From Leisingera caerulea DSM 24564 (lineage in GTDB: Bacteria > Pseudomonadota > Alphaproteobacteria > Rhodobacterales > Rhodobacteraceae): a DNA stretch of 64,000 nucleotides. Position 1 is the first letter of the stretch. The number at the start of each line of letters is the position of its first letter. Below are positions 17,751 to 27,352 of this stretch, in pieces. The notes beneath the pieces were generated by a model. That model saw nothing but the letters and a program-made list of their open reading frames with translations, did no database searches and was not told the origin of the DNA. The stretch lies in assembly GCF_000473325.1 (NCBI RefSeq), contig NZ_KI421513.1, positions 859,217 to 923,216 on the forward strand, read 5' to 3'. The translations under genes were made by a program, and so were the position numbers.

Positions 17751-19148
17751 ATGGCAACCAGCCAACCGCAATCCGCGGGCCAGATGCGCCCGCTTTCTGA
17801 AAAGTTCTACTTCGCCGCCTGGCGCTGGCACTTCTACGCCGGCCTGTTTGTGATCCCCTTCCTGATCATGCTGGCGGTGACCGGCCTGATGATGATGTTC
17901 ATCACCCAAGTGGACGGCCGCGAGGGCGAGAAGATCCCCGTCCCCCCAGGCCCCACCGAGCTGAGCATACCTGAGCAGGAGGCCGCCGTGCTGGCCGCCC
18001 AACCCGGCACTATAGCCGAATGGATCGGCCCCAAGGCCCCGGATCTGGCCGCAGTGTTCCGCGTGAAAACTGATGAAGGCCAGCGCCTGGTGGCGCTCAA
18101 CCAGTACAGCGGCGAAGTGATCGAGGTCTGGGACCGCCGCGCCGGCTGGTACGATCTGGCCGACAACATCCATTCTACCCTGCTGATCGGCGACACCGGC
18201 GACCGGCTGATCGAGATCGCCGCCGGTTTGGGCCTCGTGCTGGTGCTGACCGGCCTCTACCTGTGGTGGCCCCGTGGCAATGCCATCAGAGCTTTCATCC
18301 CCAACTTCCGCGCCAAGGGCCGCGCCCTGTGGAAGAGCCTCCACGCGGTCACCGGCTTCTGGATGTCGGCGCTGCTGGTGGTGTTCCTGATCTCGGGCCT
18401 GTCGTGGACCGGCATCTGGGGCGGCAAGATCATGCAGGCGTGGTCCACCTTCCCGGCGGCGAAATGGGACAATGTGCCCCTGTCTGACGATATCCACGCC
18501 AGCATGAACCATGGGCATACCAACGACGTGCCTTGGGCGCTGGAGCAAACCCCGATGCCCGCCTCAGGCTCTGACGCCGGGATCACCGGCGTGGCCGAAG
18601 GCGCCCCAGTGGATGCCGCCAGCCTGATCGCTTTGGGCCGCTCGCTGGGAATGGAAGGCCGCTTCCGCCTCGCCTACCCCGGTGGCGAAAGTGGCGTCTG
18701 GACAATCAACCGCGACAGCATGAGCGGCGACGGCGACAGCCCCTTCATCGACCGCACCGTGCATGTGGACCAGTACAGCGGCAGGATCCTCGCCGATGTG
18801 ACGTATGACGACTACTCCTGGGCGGGTAAAGCGATGGCGGTCAGCATCCCCTTCCACATGGGGCTGATGGGCACCTGGAGCTTCGTGTTGAACGTGGTGT
18901 TCTGCCTCGCGGTGATCTTTGTTTGCGTCTCCGGCCTGGTGATGTGGGTCAAGCGCCGCCCTTCCGGTGCCGCCCGCCTTGCCGCGCCGCCGGAACCGGC
19001 AGAGATGCCGTTCTGGAAAGGTGCCGCGCTGATTGCCGTGCTGGTCTCGCTGGCCTTCCCGCTCACCGGCCTGGCGCTGCTGGCGGTGCTGGCGTTTGAC
19101 GTGCTGCTGCTGGGCAACCTGCCGGTGCTGAAACGCGCGATGAGCTAG
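17751..19148 (+). CDS. PepSY-associated transmembrane protein
   Basis: 465 residues with four main membrane segments: about 25-50, 160-180, 205-230 and 375-410, plus a hydrophobic C-terminal pair. Conserved pieces are FYFAAWRWHFYAGLFVIPFL, the ADNIHSTLLIGDTGDRLIE loop, LHAVTGFWMS and the MSIPFHMGLMG-type segment. Histidines in the helices resemble those of heme- or siderophore-linked ferric reductases of this family. The C-terminal extension (MPFWKGAALIAVL...) is hydrophobic. GGAGAGACC upstream gives a ribosome site. Confidence 0.82.
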   Translation: MATSQPQSAGQMRPLSEKFYFAAWRWHFYAGLFVIPFLIMLAVTGLMMMFITQVDGREGEKIPVPPGPTELSIPEQEAAVLAAQPGTIAEWIGPKAPDLAAVFRVKTDEGQRLVALNQYSGEVIEVWDRRAGWYDLADNIHSTLLIGDTGDRLIEIAAGLGLVLVLTGLYLWWPRGNAIRAFIPNFRAKGRALWKSLHAVTGFWMSALLVVFLISGLSWTGIWGGKIMQAWSTFPAAKWDNVPLSDDIHASMNHGHTNDVPWALEQTPMPASGSDAGITGVAEGAPVDAASLIALGRSLGMEGRFRLAYPGGESGVWTINRDSMSGDGDSPFIDRTVHVDQYSGRILADVTYDDYSWAGKAMAVSIPFHMGLMGTWSFVLNVVFCLAVIFVCVSGLVMWVKRRPSGAARLAAPPEPAEMPFWKGAALIAVLVSLAFPLTGLALLAVLAFDVLLLGNLPVLKRAMS

Positions 19149-19159
19149 TAGAAAGCGAA

Positions 19160-19239
19160 GGGCAGCGCCCGACCCTGGGTGGGTGCGAAAGCGCCGTCCC
19201 GTGGGGAGGGTCGGGCGCTGCCCGGCCTCTAGGCCGGGC
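19160..19239. terminator. Bidirectional terminator-like double hairpin (dispersed element copy 2)
   Basis: A perfect 17-bp stem pairs 19160-19176 with 19207-19223. A second hairpin GCCCGGCC-TCTA-GGCCGGGC (19220-19239) overlaps its 3' arm. It lies between convergent genes (PepSY and SDR), where a bidirectional terminator is expected, although only a short A/T-rich run follows. Its 3' half closely resembles 45283-45329. Confidence 0.6.
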
Positions 19240-19251
19240 GGTTGACAAAAA

Positions 19252-19980
19252 TCAAACGTGCTGCGCGCCGTTCACCTCGATCTCAGCGCCGGAGATATAG
19301 GAACTCCCCTCCGAGCACAGGAAATAGATCGCCGCCGCCACTTCCTCAGGCTGGCCCAGCCGCTGCATCGGCAGCTTGGCGACGATCTTCTCGGTGCCGG
19401 GCGACAGGATCGAGGTTTCGACCTCGCCCGGCGCAATGGCGTTCACGCGCACGCCCATCGGCCCGAAGTCATGCGCCATCTCCCGCGTCAGCGCCGCCAG
19501 CGCCGCCTTCGAGGTGGCATAGGCCGCGCCTGCAAAGGGATGCACACGGCTGCCCGCGATCGAGGTCACGTTGACGACAGAGCCCTGCGCCGCCGCCAGC
19601 TCCTCCTTGAGGCCGCGGGCCAGCACCACCGAGGCAAAGAAGTTCACATGGAACACCTTGCCCCAGTCCATCAGATCAGTGTTCAGCGTATTGAGCCGCT
19701 CCCCGTCCGGTCCCTTGGGCGAGATGCCCGCGTTGTTAACCAGCGCATCCAGCCGACCGTCCAGCAGCTCCTGGATCTGGCCCACTGCATTGATCGTGTC
19801 CGACGGATCCGACAGGTCCAGCTGCACATGGTTCTCCTGGCCGCCGCCCCAGGGGCATTCCTGCGGGAATGGCTGGCGCGAGCAGGTGATCACCCGCCAG
19901 CCCTCGGCGTTGAAACGGCGCACGGTGGCGTGGCCGATGCCGCGGCTGGCCCCGGTCAGCAGCAAAGTCTTCTGGCGCAT
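19252..19980 (-). CDS. Short-chain dehydrogenase/reductase (SDR)
   Basis: 242 residues, a classical SDR. The NAD(P) motif is TGASRGIG (9-16), followed by NNAG, the catalytic serine in VNVTSIAGS and YATSK (the YxxxK motif). The C-terminal [10 protein letters not shown] is typical of FabG-like enzymes. It is an oxidoreductase on an unknown alcohol or ketone. It is convergent with the PepSY gene and divergent from argB. Confidence 0.9.
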   Translation of the reverse strand: MRQKTLLLTGASRGIGHATVRRFNAEGWRVITCSRQPFPQECPWGGGQENHVQLDLSDPSDTINAVGQIQELLDGRLDALVNNAGISPKGPDGERLNTLNTDLMDWGKVFHVNFFASVVLARGLKEELAAAQGSVVNVTSIAGSRVHPFAGAAYATSKAALAALTREMAHDFGPMGVRVNAIAPGEVETSILSPGTEKIVAKLPMQRLGQPEEVAAAIYFLCSEGSSYISGAEIEVNGAQHV

Positions 19981-20114
19981 GGCGCACTCCTTGTGTGAGA
20001 ATCTGGCCTGAGCCTAGCACCCGCGCCGCGATCCGCAACGGGGTGCGCCAAACGCAACCCTTGGCAGCGGCGCCGGAACCCCGTAACACATCGGGGCCAA
20101 GGGATGATGCAGCA

Positions 20115-20975
20115 ATGAAGAAACAAGATATGAACCGCGATTGGATTGCCACCGCCGAAACCCTCTCCAGCGCGCTGCCGTATTTCCAGCGCTTTGCCGG
20201 GGCCATTGTCGTCATCAAGCTGGGCGGCCACGCCATGGGCAGCGACGAGGCGATGGACACCTTTGCCCGCGATATCGTGCTGATGCGCCAGGTCGGGGTG
20301 AACCCGGTGATCGTGCATGGCGGCGGGCCGATGATCAACGCGATGCTGGAAAAGCTGCAGATCAAGTCGGAGTTCGTGAACGGCAAGCGCGTCACCGACG
20401 CCGCTACCATGGAGGTGGTGGAAATGGTGCTGTCCGGCGTCGTCAACAAGCGCATCGTGCAGGCGATCAACCGCCAGGGCGGCCGCGCGGTGGGGCTGTC
20501 GGGCAAGGATGCAAACCTCATCACCTGCGATCAGGCCAACCCGGACCTGGGCTTTGTCGGCGCACCGGCCGAGATGGACCCGATGGTGCTGCACGGGCTG
20601 TTTGAAAAGAACATGATCCCGGTGATCGCCCCGATCGGCGGCGGCCGCAATGGCGAGACGTTCAACATCAACGGCGACACCGCCGCCGGCGCCATCGCCA
20701 AGGCGCTGACCGCCGACCGGCTTTTGCTGCTGACCGATGTGGCGGGCGTCAAGAATGCCGAGGGCGACGTGGTGACCGAACTGAAGGCGGCGGATGTCGA
20801 GGAGATGACCGCCAGCGGCGTGATCGCGGGCGGTATGATCCCCAAGACCGAAACCGCGCTGGATGCGGTCCGCAATGGCGTGCGCGCCTGCACCATCGTG
20901 GACGGGCGGGTGCAGAACGCAGTGCTGCTGGAGCTTTATACCGACCACGGCGCAGGCTCGATGATCCGCGCCTGA
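20115..20975 (+). CDS. argB: Acetylglutamate kinase
   Basis: 286 residues of the amino-acid kinase fold. VIKLGGHAM and [11 protein letters not shown] form the phosphate-binding part; [18 protein letters not shown] and [15 protein letters not shown] are the acetylglutamate and nucleotide regions. It phosphorylates N-acetylglutamate in arginine biosynthesis. ATG 20115 is the best start, with GGGA about 11 bases upstream; frames extending further upstream read non-conserved sequence. No other arg genes are adjacent. Confidence 0.95.
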   Translation: MKKQDMNRDWIATAETLSSALPYFQRFAGAIVVIKLGGHAMGSDEAMDTFARDIVLMRQVGVNPVIVHGGGPMINAMLEKLQIKSEFVNGKRVTDAATMEVVEMVLSGVVNKRIVQAINRQGGRAVGLSGKDANLITCDQANPDLGFVGAPAEMDPMVLHGLFEKNMIPVIAPIGGGRNGETFNINGDTAAGAIAKALTADRLLLLTDVAGVKNAEGDVVTELKAADVEEMTASGVIAGGMIPKTETALDAVRNGVRACTIVDGRVQNAVLLELYTDHGAGSMIRA

Positions 20976-20990
20976 GGCACGGGCCGGCTG

Positions 20991-21054
20991 AGGGGCGCTG
21001 CCCCTCTTGGCCCCTGGGGCCAATTCGCCCCGGGATATTTCGGGGCCAGATGAA
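20991..21054. repeat. Dispersed 'GGGATATTT-GGGG-AGATGAA' element, copy A
   Basis: A GGGGCGCTGCCCC hairpin is followed by GGCCCCTGGGGCC and then the core GGGATATTTC/GGGGCCAGATGAA (21032-21054). The core is almost identical to 34382-34403. It follows the argB stop by 16 bases and is oriented with the gene, suggesting a 3'-end role. Confidence 0.6.
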
Positions 21055-21131
21055 CAGAGGATCCGTGTTTCAGGCGGCGCGCTGCGGCGTTGGGAGTTGC
21101 TTTTTGCCGCTGCATGCGCATCGCTGAAAGC

Positions 21132-21926
21132 ATGGAGTATGAAACCCTGATCCGCCTTGCGGCCTTCCTGGGGCTGTTTGCGCTATTTGCGGCGGCAGAA
21201 GCCTGGGCGCCGCGGCGCGGCCGCAGCCTGCCGCGGCGGCGGCGCTGGCCGGCCAACCTGTCGATCTCGATCCTGAACACGCTGACCCTGCGGGCGCTGG
21301 CGGTCGGGCTGCCCTTGCTGGCCGTCGGCGCGGCGCTGGATGCGGCAGAGCATGGCTGGGGGCTGCTGAATGCGGTCCGCTGGCCCGGCTGGGTGGAGGT
21401 GCTGCTGGCGGTGCTGGTGCTGGATTTCGCTATCTGGCTGCAGCATCTGATCACCCACAAGGTGCCGCTGTTGTGGCGGCTGCACCGGGTGCATCATGCC
21501 GACCGCGACATGGACGTGACCACCGCGGTGCGGTTTCACCCGGTGGAGATTGCCCTGTCGATGCTGCTGAAGATCGGGCTGGTCTATCTGCTGGGGCCCT
21601 CAGCCCTGGCGGTGGTGCTGTTTGAGATCCTGCTGAACGGCACCGCGCTGTTCAACCATGCCAACCTGGCGCTGCCCCGCAGGGCGGATGCGCTGCTGCG
21701 GCTGCTGCTGGTGACGCCGGACATGCACCGGGTGCATCACTCTATCCATCGCCACGAGCATGACAGCAACTACGGCTTTGCCCTGTCGGTCTGGGACCGG
21801 ATCTTTGGCACCTACACGGCGCAGCCGGGCCAGGGGCATGACGGCATGACCGTGGGGCTGCAGTGGCAGGACGGCCGCCCGGCGCGGCTGGGCTGGAGCC
21901 TGATGCTGCCGTTCCGCCGCCGCTGA
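21132..21926 (+). CDS. Sterol desaturase / fatty acid hydroxylase family protein
   Basis: 264 residues with about four membrane segments and the di-iron histidine clusters: HLITHK (HxxxH), HRVHHADRDMD and HRVHHSIHRHEHDSNYG. The family oxidises lipids at the membrane; the substrate is unknown here. I chose ATG 21132, where membrane sequence begins; ATG 21114 is possible. It lies after argB without an obvious functional link. Confidence 0.87.
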   Translation: MEYETLIRLAAFLGLFALFAAAEAWAPRRGRSLPRRRRWPANLSISILNTLTLRALAVGLPLLAVGAALDAAEHGWGLLNAVRWPGWVEVLLAVLVLDFAIWLQHLITHKVPLLWRLHRVHHADRDMDVTTAVRFHPVEIALSMLLKIGLVYLLGPSALAVVLFEILLNGTALFNHANLALPRRADALLRLLLVTPDMHRVHHSIHRHEHDSNYGFALSVWDRIFGTYTAQPGQGHDGMTVGLQWQDGRPARLGWSLMLPFRRR

Positions 21927-22010
21927 GCCGGGCGGCAGGAAGACGCCGGCGGACGGTTGCGCGGCGTTTTTGCACTCTGGACGGGACGCCCGCGCTGCTA
22001 GGCTCGCCCC

Positions 22011-22736
22011 ATGCCACCGGACCGGATGCCGCTTATGACCCTGACTGACCTGCCGGATGCCCCTGACCGGGACACTCCTTTTTATGCGCGGATCGAAGCA
22101 GCCGCCGGGCAGGCCGGGCTGGCGGTGTACGGTGCGCTGCATCCGCGGCGCCAGCCCGTCAAGGCGCTGGAGGGCGGCACCCTGGTGCTGCTGGGCACGG
22201 ATCAGGCATTCTGGCCCCGCTTCACCGCCAGCTTGGAGTACCGCGACGGCAGGCCGGACCCTGTGGACCGCTGGTCGCAGCGGGTGATCGTCGCCTTGGC
22301 AGAAACCCTGGGCGGCCGCGCCCATTACCCCTTTGGCGGGCCGCCCTATACGCCCTTCATCAACTGGGCTTTGGCTACGGGGCGGTTTTTCACATCGCCG
22401 TCACAGATGATGGTGCATGATCAGGCCGGACTGATGATTTCCTTGCGGGGGGCCCTTCACTTTGAACAGGAATTTGACATTCCCCCTCCGCCTTTGGCAG
22501 AGTCACCCTGCCACAGCTGCCGCTCCCGTCCCTGCCTGGCCGCCTGCCCGGCCGCCGCACTGGCGGACGGGGGGCCCTACGATCTGGCGGCCTGCCATGA
22601 CTATCTCGATACCAGCGCAGGCGCCGGCTGCATGACCGGCGGCTGTCTTGCCCGCCGGGCCTGCCCGCTGAGCCGCACCGCCGGCCGGGACCCCGGTCAA
22701 ACCGCACATCACATGAGGCATTTTCATCCGCAATGA
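22011..22736 (+). CDS. QueG-like 4Fe-4S ferredoxin-type protein
   Basis: 241 residues. The C-terminal third holds cysteine-rich Fe-S motifs (CHSCRSRPCLAACP and CMTGGCLARRACP), like the ferredoxin part of epoxyqueuosine reductase-type proteins but with unusual spacing. The N-terminal part is unassigned. It is probably a soluble electron-transfer or reductase protein. The end overlaps the SixA-like gene by four bases (ATGA). Starts at 22026 and 22035 are also possible. Confidence 0.72.
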   Translation: MPPDRMPLMTLTDLPDAPDRDTPFYARIEAAAGQAGLAVYGALHPRRQPVKALEGGTLVLLGTDQAFWPRFTASLEYRDGRPDPVDRWSQRVIVALAETLGGRAHYPFGGPPYTPFINWALATGRFFTSPSQMMVHDQAGLMISLRGALHFEQEFDIPPPPLAESPCHSCRSRPCLAACPAAALADGGPYDLAACHDYLDTSAGAGCMTGGCLARRACPLSRTAGRDPGQTAHHMRHFHPQ

Positions 22737-23230
22737 CCTGCACCCTGATCCTGACCCGCCACGCCAAATCCGCTTGGGACACCAGTGTCCCCAGCGACCA
22801 CGCCCGCCCGCTGAACAAGCGGGGCCGCCGCTCGGCCCCGGCCATTGCCGACTGGCTGCGCGGCAACGGCCATGTGCCGGATCAGGTCATCTCCTCCTCA
22901 TCCAGACGCACCCGCGAGACCTTTGAGCTGATGGAACTGGGGGTGCCCGCGGCCTTTACCGAGCGGCTGTACCACGCCAATTCGGACATCCTGTTCAAGG
23001 TGCTGTGTCAGGCTGAGAAACCCCGCGTGATGCTGATCGGCCACAACCCCGGCATTGCCGCCTTTGCCCATTCCATCGTGGCCACCCCGCCGGACCATTC
23101 CCGGTTTGACGACTACCCGACCGGCGCCACACTGGTGGCTGAGTTCGACATCGGCAACTGGAAGGATCTCAGCTGGAGCAGCGGCAAAGCGATTGATTTC
23201 GCCGTCCCGCGGGAGCTGCTGGGCGAGTAG
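22733..23230 (+). CDS. Histidine phosphatase family protein, SixA-like
   Basis: 165 residues. The RHG-type motif is LTRHAKS near the N-terminus, with the phospho-histidine at H10. SSSSRRTRETFE and LIGHNPGI supply the second arginine and histidine of the catalytic pocket. SixA homologs dephosphorylate phosphohistidines, but small-molecule phosphatases share the fold. It is translationally coupled to the Fe-S protein. Confidence 0.88.
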   Translation: MTCTLILTRHAKSAWDTSVPSDHARPLNKRGRRSAPAIADWLRGNGHVPDQVISSSSRRTRETFELMELGVPAAFTERLYHANSDILFKVLCQAEKPRVMLIGHNPGIAAFAHSIVATPPDHSRFDDYPTGATLVAEFDIGNWKDLSWSSGKAIDFAVPRELLGE

Positions 23231-23361
23231 CCCGCCTCCCAAAGCCCCCCGGGCCTGCGGCACGCTGGCGCATCCCGCGCCGGAGGCCACTGGCGCGGCG
23301 GCGCGGGCAGACCTATATTGCGGTCCGGAAACACGCCCCCCGCGAGGATTGGAGAAGACCC

Positions 23362-23820
23362 ATGCACCGCCGTACCCTGCTGCTGGCCGCAGCCGCCCTC
23401 CCCTTTGCCGCCCTGCCGGGCTTTGCCGCGGCGGCGGCGGAGACCACCATCCGCATCATGAAGTCGCCCACCTGCGGCTGCTGCACCGCCTGGGCCGACC
23501 GCCTGGCCGCTGCAGGCTTCACCACCGAAGTGCGCAATGTGGCGGATGAGGAGCTGTGGGCGATGAAGGAGCGGCTCGGCGTCAACGGCGATCTGGCCTC
23601 CTGCCACACCGCGGTGGCAGGGCCTTATGTGATCGAGGGCCACGTCCCGGCAGAAGACATCCAGCGGCTGCTCGCGGAGCAGCCTGAGGCGCTTGGGCTG
23701 ACGGTGCCGGGGATGCCGATCGGCTCGCCGGGGATGGAGATGGGCGACGAGCGCGAGGCCTTCGATACCCTGCTGATCCTGGCAGATGGCAGCACAGAAG
23801 TTTTTGCCAGCCATTCCTGA
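23362..23820 (+). CDS. DUF411 metal-binding periplasmic protein
   Basis: 152 residues. A signal peptide covers about residues 1-27 (MHRRTLLLAAAALPFAALPGFAAAAA), twin-arginine-free. The mature part has the DUF411 signature KSPTCGCCTAW, a CxCC metal site, then GDLASCHTAVAGPYVIEGHVP. The family is linked to copper and other metals in the envelope. GGAGAAGACCC precedes the start. A strong bidirectional terminator follows. Confidence 0.87.
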   Translation: MHRRTLLLAAAALPFAALPGFAAAAAETTIRIMKSPTCGCCTAWADRLAAAGFTTEVRNVADEELWAMKERLGVNGDLASCHTAVAGPYVIEGHVPAEDIQRLLAEQPEALGLTVPGMPIGSPGMEMGDEREAFDTLLILADGSTEVFASHS

Positions 23821-23839
23821 CCATAGCTGCCGAAACAAA

Positions 23840-23866
23840 AAAGGCCGGGCGCGCTGCCCGGCCTTT
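23840..23866. terminator. Bidirectional intrinsic terminator
   Basis: AAAGGCCGGGC-GCGCT-GCCCGGCCTTT is an 11-bp perfect stem. On the minus strand it is followed by a run of six T, serving aapP. On the plus strand it is followed by CTGTTT, serving DUF411. Confidence 0.9.
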
Positions 23867-23887
23867 CTGTTTGGTGATTGAGCTGCC

Positions 23888-24679
23888 TCAGTGGCCCAGG
23901 ATCTGGCTGAGGAACAGCTTGGTGCGGTCGCTCTTCGGGTTGTTGAAGAACTCTTCCGGCTCGTTCTGCTCCACGATCTGGCCCGCATCCATGAAGATCA
24001 CCCGGTTCGCCACCTGGCGGGCAAAGCCCATCTCGTGGGTCACGCACAGCATGGTCATGCCTTCCTCGGCCAGCTCGATCATGGTGTCGAGCACCTCCTT
24101 GATCATCTCCGGGTCCAGCGCCGAGGTCGGCTCGTCGAACAGCATGATGCGCGGCATCATGCAAAGCGAGCGCGCAATGGCCACACGCTGCTGCTGGCCG
24201 CCCGAGAGCATGCCCGGGTACTTGTTGGCCTGCTCCGGGATCTTCACCTTCTCCAGGAAGTGCATCGCCCGCTCTTCAGCTTCCTTCTTGGGGGTCTTGC
24301 GCACCCAGATCGGCGCCAGGGTGCAGTTCTCCAGGATGGTCAGATGCGGGAACAGGTTGAAGTGCTGGAACACCATGCCAACCTCGGACCGGATCTTGTC
24401 GATGTTCTTGAGGTCGTTGGACAGTTCGGTGCCATCCACCACGATCTTGCCCTGCTGATGCTCTTCCAGCGCGTTCAGGCAGCGGATCAGGGTGGACTTG
24501 CCAGAGCCCGACGGGCCCGCGATCACAATCCGCTCGCCCTGGTTGACGGTCAGGTTGATGTCGCGCAGCACGTGGAAGGAGCCGTACCACTTGTTCATGT
24601 TGGTGATTTCAATGGCGACCTCGTCGCTCACCTGCATCTTGGAGCGGTCGATTTGGCGGTCGGACATAAGTTCAGACAT
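23888..24679 (-). CDS. aapP: General L-amino acid ABC transporter, ATP-binding protein
   Basis: 263 residues. Walker [11 protein letters not shown] loop [12 protein letters not shown], signature [15 protein letters not shown], Walker [15 protein letters not shown] and H loop [14 protein letters not shown] are all present. It is the cytoplasmic ATPase that energises uptake of polar amino acids. The N-terminal 20 residues are extra relative to GlnQ-type proteins, as in AapP. It is the last gene of aapJQMP, 12 bases after aapM. Confidence 0.93.
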   Translation of the reverse strand: MSELMSDRQIDRSKMQVSDEVAIEITNMNKWYGSFHVLRDINLTVNQGERIVIAGPSGSGKSTLIRCLNALEEHQQGKIVVDGTELSNDLKNIDKIRSEVGMVFQHFNLFPHLTILENCTLAPIWVRKTPKKEAEERAMHFLEKVKIPEQANKYPGMLSGGQQQRVAIARSLCMMPRIMLFDEPTSALDPEMIKEVLDTMIELAEEGMTMLCVTHEMGFARQVANRVIFMDAGQIVEQNEPEEFFNNPKSDRTKLFLSQILGH

Positions 24680-24691
24680 ATGTTGAACTCC

Positions 24692-25990
24692 TTAACGGTG
24701 GTCGGTGGCGAGACGGCGCTCGAGCCACTGTGAGTATTGAGAAATGCCGTAGCAGACGACGAAGAACAGCGCGGCCGCAAAGCCCAAAAGCTCCCAGTAC
24801 ACGCCGTTCCACTCTGTGGAGGCGAGGATCGGGCCGCGGATCATGCCAACCAGGTCGAACATCGAGATGACCGAAACCAGGGTGGTGTCCTTGAACAGGC
24901 CGACGGCCACGTTCACGATGCCCGGGATGGAGATCTTCAGCGCCTGCGGCAGGATGATCAGCCGCATCGCCTGGGGGTAATCCAGGCCAAGGCTGTCAGC
25001 CGCTTCGTACTGCCCCTTCGGAAGCGCGGCAAGGCCGCCGCGGATCACCTCGGCGATATAGGCCGCGGAGAACATGGTGATCATGATCACCACGCGCAGG
25101 AACAGGTCGACGGTGCTTTCCGGCGGGAAGAAATAGGCCAGCATCACCGAGGCCACGAACAGCAGCGTGATCAGCGGCACGCCGCGCACGAACTCGATGA
25201 AGATGACACAGACCCACTTGATCAGCGGCATGTCCGACTGGCGCCCCAGCGCCAGCGCGATGCCCAAGGGCAGCGACAGCGACACACAGGTCACCCCCAG
25301 CATCAGGTTCAGCATGAAGCCGCCCAGATCGCGCGAGGGCACCGGGCTCAGCCAGGCATTCTCCGACGCGCCTTCGGGGATCAGCATACCGCCGATGATC
25401 CAGACCGCCAGCGCCACCGCGATGGCGCCGAAAAAGCCGATTGCAAAGCTGCTCTTGCCAAATTTCTGGAACACGGTCGCAGCCGCTGCAAAGCCCACAA
25501 TCGCCACCACCGGCACCATCAGCGTGCCGCCCCAGATCAGCCAGAAGGCCAGGAACGGGTAGACGGCAGTAAAGGCCAGCAGCTTGCGCGGCAGATCGAA
25601 GAAAAGGACCGGGGCCGCAGCCACGAGGAACAGCACCAGCGCCAGGTTCGGCCGCCAGTATTGGTCGCCCGGGTACTTGAAGCCGTAAAGCAGCTGGTTC
25701 CAGCGCTCGGTCAGCACCGAGAAACAGGCCCCGGTCTTGCCTTGCAGCACCTCGCGGCACTCGGCCAGCGAGCTGGTGGTCCAGACCCCGTTCAGCACCC
25801 AAGGCAGGATGTTGCTCAGCACCATGAAGATCGCGGCCAGCGCCACGATGGTCAGCGCGGAGTTCGCGGCGTTGGAGAACAGGTTCTCGCGCAGCCATTT
25901 TATCACGCCGGTTTCAGAGGCCGGCGGCGGGGCCGGCGGAATCTGGGTTTCGCGGACAAAGGCGACGGTTTGTGCGTGTGTATCGCTCAT
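24692..25990 (-). CDS. aapM: General L-amino acid ABC transporter, permease
   Basis: 432 residues, longer than GlnP-type permeases because of an N-terminal extension with several helices, typical of AapM/BztC. The HisM-type core lies in the last 220 residues with the EAA-type loop EVIRGGLAALPKGQYEAADSLGL. It forms the membrane channel with AapQ. Three bases separate it from aapQ. Confidence 0.93.
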   Translation of the reverse strand: MSDTHAQTVAFVRETQIPPAPPPASETGVIKWLRENLFSNAANSALTIVALAAIFMVLSNILPWVLNGVWTTSSLAECREVLQGKTGACFSVLTERWNQLLYGFKYPGDQYWRPNLALVLFLVAAAPVLFFDLPRKLLAFTAVYPFLAFWLIWGGTLMVPVVAIVGFAAAATVFQKFGKSSFAIGFFGAIAVALAVWIIGGMLIPEGASENAWLSPVPSRDLGGFMLNLMLGVTCVSLSLPLGIALALGRQSDMPLIKWVCVIFIEFVRGVPLITLLFVASVMLAYFFPPESTVDLFLRVVIMITMFSAAYIAEVIRGGLAALPKGQYEAADSLGLDYPQAMRLIILPQALKISIPGIVNVAVGLFKDTTLVSVISMFDLVGMIRGPILASTEWNGVYWELLGFAAALFFVVCYGISQYSQWLERRLATDHR

Positions 25991-25993
25991 GTC

Positions 25994-27226
25994 TCAGCGC
26001 TCCTTCAGCTTCACAGATGCGTTGTAGACGTTCATCACCATCGAAATCACCAGCGAGGCGGTCAGGTAGAACAGCATCAGAAGCAGCACGCATTCGATGG
26101 CGCGGCCGGTCTGGTTCAGGGTGATGCCGCCCAGGGTTGCGGTGATATCCGCATAGCCCACGGCGATGGCGAGCGAGGAGTTCTTGGTGATGTTGAGGAA
26201 CTGCGAGATCAGCGGCGGGATGATCACCCGCAGCGCTTGCGGCAGCACCACCAGGTTCATCACCCGGCGCGGGCGCAGGCCCAGCGCAGAGGCCGCCTCG
26301 GTCTGGCCCTTGGACACCGCCTGGATGCCGGCCCGGACGTTTTCCGCGATGAAGGCGCCGGTGTAGATCGACAGTGCAAACCACAGCGCGATCAGCGGGC
26401 CGCCGATCTTGATGCCGCCGCTGAAGTTGAAGCCCTTCAGCTCAGGGTATTCCCAGGTCAGACCCATGATCAGTGTCAGCGCCAGGAACGGAACCAGCCA
26501 GGCTGCGAGGATCGGCAGCATGGTCTTGGGGCGCACGCCGGTGGCTTCCTGCTTGTGGCTGGCCCAGACGTTGATCTGATGCGCCACGATCCAAGAGAGC
26601 GCGAACCCGGCCAGGATCAGCAGCCAGTTCATCGCGGTGCTGGCAAAGATCCCGTTCTGGAACCAGGGCAGCGGCGTATAGATCCCGCGGTTGGTGAAGG
26701 CGAAGGCGTCAAACAGCATGCTTGCCGAAGGATCATTCCCCCGGAAAGCCCGCGGCCCCGGCAGCACCGCCGTCATGATCGTGAAGATGATGATGATCCA
26801 GATCAGCACCGGAATGTTCCGGAAGATCTCGACATAAACAGCCATCAGCTTGGAAACGAGCCAGTTGTTGGAAAGCCTCAGCACCCCGGCGATCACCCCG
26901 AACACGGTGGCGGTGATACAGGCCAGGAAGGCCACCAGCACGGTGTTCAGCAACCCGACCAGCGCGGCGCGCGCGTGGCTGGACTGGCTGTCGTATTCAA
27001 CCAGGGTCTGGTTGATATCGTACCCGGCCGAGTCGCCAAGGAAGCTGTAGGAAATATTGAGCCCGGCAGCGCGCAGGTTCTGGATCAGGTTGTTGCCCAG
27101 ATACCAGATACACAGGGCCAGAACGATCGCCGCAATCACCTGGAAGGTCAGTGACCGGTAGCGGGTATCGTTGATGAGCATAGACAGCCGAAAACTCTCG
27201 TTCGGCGGGTCAGTAAGCGTTGACAT
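25994..27226 (-). CDS. aapQ: General L-amino acid ABC transporter, permease
   Basis: 410 residues with eight or so membrane segments. The permease core has the cytoplasmic EAA loop (ENVRAGIQAVSKGQTEAASALGL). The N-terminal half carries the long extension characteristic of AapQ/BztB. It pairs with AapM. It is separated from aapJ by a spacer holding a strong hairpin, which should lower its expression relative to the binding protein. Confidence 0.93.
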   Translation of the reverse strand: MSTLTDPPNESFRLSMLINDTRYRSLTFQVIAAIVLALCIWYLGNNLIQNLRAAGLNISYSFLGDSAGYDINQTLVEYDSQSSHARAALVGLLNTVLVAFLACITATVFGVIAGVLRLSNNWLVSKLMAVYVEIFRNIPVLIWIIIIFTIMTAVLPGPRAFRGNDPSASMLFDAFAFTNRGIYTPLPWFQNGIFASTAMNWLLILAGFALSWIVAHQINVWASHKQEATGVRPKTMLPILAAWLVPFLALTLIMGLTWEYPELKGFNFSGGIKIGGPLIALWFALSIYTGAFIAENVRAGIQAVSKGQTEAASALGLRPRRVMNLVVLPQALRVIIPPLISQFLNITKNSSLAIAVGYADITATLGGITLNQTGRAIECVLLLMLFYLTASLVISMVMNVYNASVKLKER

Positions 27227-27314
27227 GTATTGTGATCCCCTGACTCCGGCGTCCTGATCCTGGCGGGGTTGTCCCCGCTCCGCAGCTTGCCGGAGCTTTT
27301 TTCAGATAGGAAAA

Positions 27315-27337
27315 GGGCGCAGGAAATTCCTGCGCCC
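27315..27337 (-). terminator. aapJ-aapQ intercistronic hairpin (partial terminator)
   Basis: GGGCGCAGG and CCTGCGCCC pair around AAATT, and on the minus strand TTTTCC follows. The position just after aapJ fits a leaky terminator or an mRNA-stabilising stem that lets the binding protein be made in excess of the permeases. Confidence 0.75.
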
Positions 27338-27352
27338 CTCCCGGTGGTGTGT

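Noticed and set aside
24737..27154. Long plus-strand frame antisense to aapM and aapQ
   Set aside because: Shadow of clear permease genes; composition and lack of membrane or domain features argue against coding.
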